64,000 nt of DNA from Ehretia macrophylla (taxonomy: Eukaryota > Streptophyta > Magnoliopsida > Boraginales > Ehretiaceae), in NCBI GenBank assembly GCA_037974665.1, contig CM075773.1, positions 65,392,263 through 65,456,262 of the forward strand, given 5' to 3'. Made by a program: the position numbers and the translations under genes. The notes beneath the pieces are model-generated. The model searched no databases, was not told the DNA's origin, and saw only the letters and a list, made by a program, of their open reading frames with translations. Shown here piece by piece: positions 59,185 to 64,000 of this stretch (positions within the stretch are counted from its first letter, which is position 1; each line of letters starts with the position of its first letter).

Positions 59185-59960
59185 CTATTAGTGGAATAAT
59201 ACTACACAACATATGTATATTCTTTGTCCTACAAGAAAGTCAACAAGAGAGACAGGACCACAAAATACAAGGAAGAGTTGTCTTCTTTCTCTTCAACTAA
59301 GAGAGACAAGACAACCTTAATATAAGGAAGACTTGTCTTCTTTCTCTTCAACCAATAGAGACAAGAAAAATAAAAGAAGGAGACTTGTCTTCTTCTCTCT
59401 TGCTTCTACACGGGTGAACACAAGAAAGAGATAAAGAAGTCTTCTTCTTCAACTCTTCAAGGATAGAGAAACATGGCTGAAAAATAAAGTAGATAGATGA
59501 GATGTAGTCTTCTCTTCTTCTTCATCATAAAAAACGCAGCCATGAAGAACACAAGAAGGAGGAAATGGTTTTGCTCTCTTCTTCACAAACAAGCTCATAA
59601 ATCTTCCATGGTAGATCTAGTACAAAAATAGCCATGAAGATGGATAAGCCATTCTTTGCTCGTATAGATCGACTAGAGCTCTTGTGGTTTCAAGATGAGG
59701 TGTCTTCCATCAAGTGTGCGAAAATTCAAATCTATGGCTTCCATGAGTTGTCTACAAGAGGTATACTCTTCTACTATCTCTTGTCAATATATATACTTGT
59801 TATATATATGTTTTGCATATGTTAATCATATGATATCAAGATGAGAGTTTTATATGAACATTATGCTTTGAAATTCCAAAAAGTTTTGAATTTCATGTTA
59901 TGTTTCCACTCGATTCTTAGCTAGATGATGCTCATAGCTCTAAATATATGAGATCCTTCA
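57705..59960 (+). repeat. Element G 3' LTR
   Basis: 2256 bp, preceded by the Copia-type tract AAGTGGGAGAT. Partner of the split 5' LTR, about 4-5% different. 40-bp units at 58821-58930, (AT)n at 59141-59180, tandem leader repeat from about 59244. Followed by CTAGA. Confidence 0.93.
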
Positions 59961-59965
59961 CTAGA

Positions 59966-60753
59966 ATGGTTGAATGCACAAATCAAATGAAAGAGACAAT
60001 GAATAGTGCCTAAATCTAGGGTTCTGCTTTAAGTTGTTATTTGGATTGAATTGATGCTACCTATAGGTGCTTTAAATGTTATTAAAACTAGTTAAGTGCT
60101 CATGTGTAGTTAATTTGCCTGAAATTGAGTTAAAATGCGAATTAGCTAAATTTTCAAAAGGGGGTTTCCATGAAATGTAATCTAGGAACTTTTGGACTTT
60201 AGATTAGGTATCCATGGGGGCATAGAAGCACTTTTGTTGCTTTCGTTGCATTAAATTGGGGTCCGGATATGGTAGTTATAGTTAAAACTCACTCGGGGCC
60301 TTCCTGAGCCTTTGTCTCCAAAACGGGTTTTCAGGGCCTAGGTAGATGTCGTTTGGTTTCCTTTGAAATGTAGATTGATTGGTTTATGGATTTGGGACCT
60401 TGAATTTCATATAGAAGAATAATTGCATAGTTATATAAGGGGGAAAAGTGATAAATGGATACTTTTGTACTTGTACGAGCGTGTAGAGGTTTTGTTAAGT
60501 GTTTACATACTTGTTTAAGGTATAATCAAATTAATTGAAGAGTTTTTGGAAAAGTATGTTATTTACCTCTTTAGTGTTTATATCGTTATTTCGTGTTCAA
60601 TGACTTCTATTACGACTAACTGCGAGTGCGGCCTACTTTGTCGTCCCTTTTATGTGATATTTGAAAATCTTGGCTCTCGTGAACTTGATTCGGGGTTGCG
60701 CAACCTATTCGGGCATGGTAGTGTCAAGTAACATGGGCAATGATGGGCTTGCC
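59966..60753 (+). repeat. Element F LTR, second segment
   Basis: Continuation of the LTR begun at 28082. Contains GAAGCACTTTTG-like and GGGGCCTTCC blocks shared loosely with the LTRs of D and B, hairpin 1 (60624-60649) and the TTGCGCAACC / GGGCATGGTAG start of the GC-rich module. That module is cut off at 60753 by element H. Confidence 0.65.
60624..60649 (+). other. LTR hairpin 1, family F
   Basis: GAGTGCG and CG(T)CCCTT flank GCCTACTTTGT; the inner CG/CG and several outer pairs form, with one mismatch. The loop is identical to that in families B and H. Confidence 0.5.
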
Positions 60754-62143
60754 TGTGAAACCCCACTTTCTTACTTATCTCGTTTTACGTGTTATACCTT
60801 GTTTTACGTGCATATGATCTGTTTATGTGCTATAGGACCTAGAAAGTTATAATTTTGATGTCAATACTCCTAATACGTGCTAAATGTGCATTCATGAAAT
60901 TTTCATCAAAAACGGAGTCATAAATTTTATCGTCGATTTTCAGTGAATAGTATTTTCGAAACACGTCCGCTAAAATTTTGAAACTGGTCTTTTTAACCCT
61001 TCTAGACCTAGTCAACAGACTTTAATAGACCTGTGTTTGATGAAAACGGTTTTAAAATCGGCTTAAGAATTTATTAGGGTTTTTACACTGACTTTTGCGA
61101 AAATCGAGTTTTAAGCCGACTCGGGTGAAATTGTTTGATTGTAAAACTTCTTGTCACCTAAAAATAATTTACTTGAGCTATATTGGGTGTGGAATAATTG
61201 TTTTGAACCTTGGTGATCAAGAAAATGCAATTAAAGTCAAGAAAACACAAAAATACTAACTTAAACTACTTTGACTTTGCATTTTTTTTAATTGACTAAG
61301 CTTTTAATTATATATTGTCATCAACACACACTCAACACAACACAAAACACACTCAAAAAAACACATAGGAGGCCGAGAGGGAGAAGAGAGAAAAAGAAAA
61401 GAAATTTCAAAGCTTTTCAATCCAATTTTTCAAAGAGAAACCTAGTTTTTGTCCGTAGAACTTCGCACCGACTTGGATTCTGCTTGTTGGGCACGCATAG
61501 CACGCATTCCTAGGCTTATATCGCATCAAAGGTGAGAGAAAAATTCTAGATCTCAAAATGTCATTTTTATACTTTTGCTCATAAATGAAAATTTAACCGT
61601 TAGAATTGAAAACTAATGATAGATTATTGCTCCTTGCATGCAAGGGATCATTTTGATGCAATACTACGAATTTCTGTCGGATGTAGCATAATTTTTATTT
61701 TTCGGGTATTTAATTTTGATTAAAATGTTTAAAGTTGAATTAAATGAGTTGTGTTGATCGAAATCGATTGCCGTCAATTTCTAAATACTTGAAAATTACG
61801 TGTTAGCGCTGTTGTAATGCCGAATTTTCGATTACATTGTTCGTGTGAAAATCCGGAAAATCCAGCCAAGACATCCTAGGGTTTTAGGGTTATCGGGCAT
61901 GATTTGGAGGTGTTATGGTGGATTTTCGAGAGGGCTAATGTAGTAGGTTGAATGGGTGAGTGATAGAAACTGATTTGGCAATGTTTGGATTAGTAGATTG
62001 TAAGTTATGAATTTTAGAAGTTTAGGTTGTCATTCTTTAATTTCTTGAACGATGCCTTTAGATGGTTGGGTAGTGTTTGAGTGTTGAATGGTGAGTTGTT
62101 GATGAGTAATTTAGGGTTTAATTGTGTATATAATGCATGTCCG

Positions 62144-62170
62144 GTTAGATGGCCTACTTTGTCATCTAAC
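62144..62170 (+). other. LTR hairpin 1, family H
   Basis: GTTAGATG and CATCTAAC pair perfectly (eight pairs) around GCCTACTTTGT. The solo LTR copy is at 34399-34425. This is the clearest member of the hairpin 1 set and its stem shares almost nothing with the stems in A or B. Confidence 0.75.
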
Positions 62171-62635
62171 TTTGTTGTTTGTTGTTTAATTAAATATTGA
62201 TGTTATATTGATGTTATTGATTGATTATTATTGAGTTCGGGAATCGGGCACTTTCGTTGCTGATCTCCCAATTGATTGATTGATGATTGATGATGATTAT
62301 GGAGTCTTGGTATATGTGTGCCACCTCTCGGGCAACGTTGGGCTGTCGGGTTGATAACGGCATGACTGCCATAGGCTACCCCCAGCTCGCATGACAGAGG
62401 TGTCATGGAGGGAGGGGCCAGTGAGGTACCTCGGGTGCGTGAGTAATGGGGAATTATAAGAAGAACTGTTGAGATCGTGATGGCGTTTGGAGCTACACCA
62501 AATAGAATATCCTTTATTGATTGGTTATATAGCTATGTGATGATAGTATTATTTGTGTTATTGTGTGTTTACTGACTCAAAGGATTATTCCAAGGAGTTT
62601 AGTAGACCTTGCTCGAGATCTATCGGATCCTCACT

Positions 62636-62655
62636 GGGCTTATGTATATAAGCTC
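62636..62655 (+). other. LTR hairpin 2, family H
   Basis: GGGCTTAT and ATAAGCTC pair (eight pairs, one G-U) around GTAT. Preceded by CCTCACT and followed by ACTC. The solo LTR copy is at 33869-33888. Confidence 0.7.
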
Positions 62656-62680
62656 ACTCTCTATTATTGCATGCTTACAG

Positions 62681-62772
62681 GTATTGCAGAGCTGGATTAC
62701 GGGTACGTGCCTCCTGAGGAGGAAAATATGCCTTACGTGGACGAGTCATATGTTCATGAGTCTTATCCATGA
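62681..62772 (+). other. Acidic short reading after an acceptor-like AG in element H's LTR
   Basis: After TTACAG the reading G-I-A-E-L-D-Y-G-Y-V-P-P-E-E, then P-Y-V-D-E-S-Y-V and a stop at 62770-62772. Compared with 33752-33843, most differences are at third codon positions. There is no start codon at its beginning. It could be the second exon of a short spliced product or part of a longer reading. Function unknown. Confidence 0.45.
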
Positions 62773-63198
62773 TTTTATGTTGTTTAATGTCTTGTACATT
62801 AGCTTAATAGACTTTTATATGTTTTATGGTTCTTATTGTAATAAATGTAGAAAAGATGATGATCCAAATGATGTTAACTTATTGGCTTTCTTTTGTCTAT
62901 GGTTAAGTTGTAGATGTGTCTCAACTTATTTTTGAAATGTATGATAAGGTTGAGGTATTGTATGTTATGTTGGAACGGAGGCAGATAACAAAGACTGATC
63001 ATTGTATATTACGGTTATGTTATGTGTTGTTATGCTGTTGAGGAGTTGTTGTTTGTATGGTTATAGAATTGGATGTTTAATGTTATTAATGAGGTTGGTT
63101 TAGAACCTCGGAAATCTATTTACTGTCGTTACGTTGCCGAAATTCCGTTGCGTCCTGACTGATTGTAGGTGGGGTCGAGTTGGGGCGTGACATTTAAG

Positions 63199-63210
63199 TG
63201 GTATCAGAGC
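63199..63210 (+). other. Element H primer-binding site
   Basis: TGGTATCAGAGC six bases after the LTR end, complementary to initiator Met-tRNA. Confidence 0.93.
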
Positions 63211-63299
63211 GCATGTTAGTTGTCAGCCGGGGTATTCTCGGAATGTGGGTAAAGGTATTAGCATGAAGTATGTATGAAAAGAAAGAAAAGTGAAATATG

Positions 63300-63420
63300 T
63301 ATTGGTATGATTAAATGATTAAGTGATTATGTGATTTAAGTGCTTATGTGATTATGTGATCAATTTGCTTATGTGATTGAAACTTATGTGATCTATGTGT
63401 TTTATATGAGTTTGTTGTTT
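63300..63420 (+). repeat. TTATGTGAT-type leader repeats of element H
   Basis: Around eight imperfect copies of (C)TTATGTGATT / TTAAGTGATT between primer site and gag. Looser TATGTG-rich leaders follow the primer sites of D (43730-43870) and E (38200-38400, minus strand). Confidence 0.7.
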
Positions 63421-63486
63421 ATGTGTTAAAAGTTGTATATAATCTGTTTATGTGCTATAACCTGTGTTAACTCTTTGATTGGTACG

Positions 63487-64000
63487 ATGGCCGGTAGACC
63501 GAGGACTCGTGGTAGGCCCGAGATTGTAGATGAGGTCCCTGGTAATGTGGCACAGGGCAGTGATGGGGGTGATGGCAGGTTAGGGGAAGCAATGGATCGG
63601 ATTGCAGATTTGATGGCTGGGCAGGCCCAGTTGTTAGCAGGTCAGGCTGTTCAGACTCAGGCGTTGCAGGCTCAGATACAGAGTGTACAGGGAGGTAATC
63701 ACGGTCGAGGTACTATGAAGGAGTTTCTGGGGTACTATCCTCCTAAATTTCAGGGAGAGCCTGATGATAGGAAGGCCGAGTCGTGGATTAGTAAGTTAGA
63801 GAAATTTTTTGATTCTCTCGGGTACACTGATGAGAGGAAGGTGACTTGTGCTGTCTATTTGCTTGATGATGAGGCAGAGGAATGGTGGCGCACTGTGAGA
63901 GCCAATTGGGAGACCCGGGGTGTTCTGTATGTTTGGGATACCTTTCTGACTGCTTTTAGGGATAAGTATGTCCCGAGGGTTGCACGAGAGAGGAGAGAGG
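63487..64000 (+). CDS. gag: Element H gag, N-terminal part (continues beyond the window)
   Basis: Open for 171 codons to the window edge. It starts M-A-G-R-P-R-T-R-G-R-P, a basic start like that of element B's gag, then a glutamine/alanine-rich coil (L-M-A-G-Q-A-Q-L-L). The plant retrotransposon gag core follows: F-L-G-Y-Y-P-P-K-F, E-S-W-I-S-K-L-E-K-F, V-T-C-A-V-Y-L-L-D-D-E-A-E-E-W-W and F-R-D-K-Y-V-P. Zinc knuckles and pol would lie outside. The ATG chosen is the first in this frame after the leader. Confidence 0.9.
   Translation, partial: MAGRPRTRGRPEIVDEVPGNVAQGSDGGDGRLGEAMDRIADLMAGQAQLLAGQAVQTQALQAQIQSVQGGNHGRGTMKEFLGYYPPKFQGEPDDRKAESWISKLEKFFDSLGYTDERKVTCAVYLLDDEAEEWWRTVRANWETRGVLYVWDTFLTAFRDKYVPRVARERRE

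Larger units (their letters stand above)
29965..59960 (+). mobile_element. Element G: Ty1/Copia LTR retrotransposon, broken, hosting elements E, D and two solo LTRs
   Basis: The 5' LTR is 29965-31474 plus 51773-52535 (split by E), the 3' LTR 57705-59960. Both start TGTTAGAGATA and end GATCCTTCA. The five-base target duplication CTAGA is exact (29960-29964, 59961-59965). A Met-tRNA primer site lies at 52538-52549 and a Copia-type polypurine tract (AGTGGGAGAT) before 57705. LTRs differ by about 4-5% in sampled stretches. Reverse-transcriptase and RNase H traces near 56430-57400 are Copia-like. The interior has very many breaks and no long reading. Confidence 0.92.
28082..60753 (+). mobile_element. 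Element F: Gypsy-type LTR, split by Copia element G and by element H; right end outside the window
   Basis: Starts TGTAACAACCCG at 28082, a typical start for plant Tekay/Del-type LTRs. The LTR runs 28082-29964, is interrupted by G (29965-59960, duplication CTAGA), resumes at 59966 and is interrupted again at 60753 by element H. It shares AGTAGCTCCGAG with the LTR of D (28342 here) and carries hairpin 1 at 60624-60649 and the TTGCGCAACC module edge near 60690. The interior is not in view, so whether this is a 5', 3' or solo LTR is unknown. Confidence 0.72.
60754..63192 (+). repeat. Element H 5' LTR
   Basis: Carries a donor-like AAAG/GTGAGAG near 61530, hairpin 1 (62144-62170), a GC-rich block (about 62290-62440), hairpin 2 (62636-62655), an acceptor-like TTACAG at 62675-62680 and the acidic reading 62681-62772. 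Confidence 0.92.
60754..64000 (+). mobile_element. Element H: Ty3/Gypsy element, 5' LTR, primer site and start of gag; runs off the window
   Basis: The LTR 60754-63192 (2439 bp, TGTGAAACCCC...GGGGCGTGACA) is followed by a Met-tRNA primer site at 63199-63210 and an open gag reading from 63487. It is inserted in element F; the left flank is TTGCC, but the right end is outside, so no target duplication can be checked. The LTR is homologous to the solo LTR at 33439-35793. The visible gag is unbroken. Confidence 0.9.

Overview
The window looks like gene-poor, repeat-packed chromatin of a flowering plant with a large genome. It is AT-rich. I find no intact host gene and no tRNA, rRNA or CRISPR locus. 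Nearly all of it is transposable elements stacked inside one another. Most are Ty3/Gypsy LTR elements with long LTRs (2.3-3.5 kb), plant initiator-Met primer sites and an integrase tail of Tekay/Del chromovirus type. One Ty1/Copia element and one CACTA DNA transposon are also present. The host species cannot be named from this sequence. Letters A-H below are my own labels.

Left nest (1-25.4 kb). The oldest layer is a minus-strand LINE-type reading: a zf-RVT remnant at 25264-25405 and its RNase H continuation at 1-770. It was split by Gypsy element A (771-20467, + strand, LTRs about 5-7% different, much broken). Element B (1640-11585, - strand, LTRs about 0.9% different, pol mostly open) sits inside A's 5' LTR with target duplication TAGAG. 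A CACTA transposon (20469-25260, 15-bp perfect terminal inverted repeats, 3-bp duplication CAT) landed on the exact right edge of A. It carries a 748-bp insertion of its own.

Middle (25.4-28.1 kb). This holds a much-diverged Copia LTR relic, a CACTA-like decayed stretch with two strong palindromes, a long (AT)n tract and an unassigned stretch.

Right nest (28.1-64 kb). An LTR of Gypsy element F (starts 28082, resumes at 59966) was opened by Copia element G (29965-59960, duplication CTAGA). G's 5' LTR was opened by non-autonomous Gypsy element E (31475-51772, - strand, ATAAT). E carries a solo LTR of family H in one of its LTRs (33439-35793, CAATC). E's short interior holds non-autonomous Gypsy element D (38403-48140, + strand, CTCAC). 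D's 5' LTR holds a solo LTR of family B (40194-42650, CTAGC). A further family-H element starts at 60754 inside F; its LTR, primer site and the first 171 gag codons are visible before the window ends.

The most unusual signals lie inside the Gypsy LTRs. Families whose LTR sequences otherwise differ share two hairpins. Their stems differ in sequence but still pair, while the loop or flanks are constant. They also share a GC-rich module, a donor-like/acceptor-like pair of splice signals, and, just after the acceptor-like AG, a short acidic reading. In this reading the differences between copies fall mostly at silent positions. A palindrome before the polypurine tract is shared as well. Together these suggest that the long LTRs carry structured, possibly spliced, RNA functions rather than being simple promoters.
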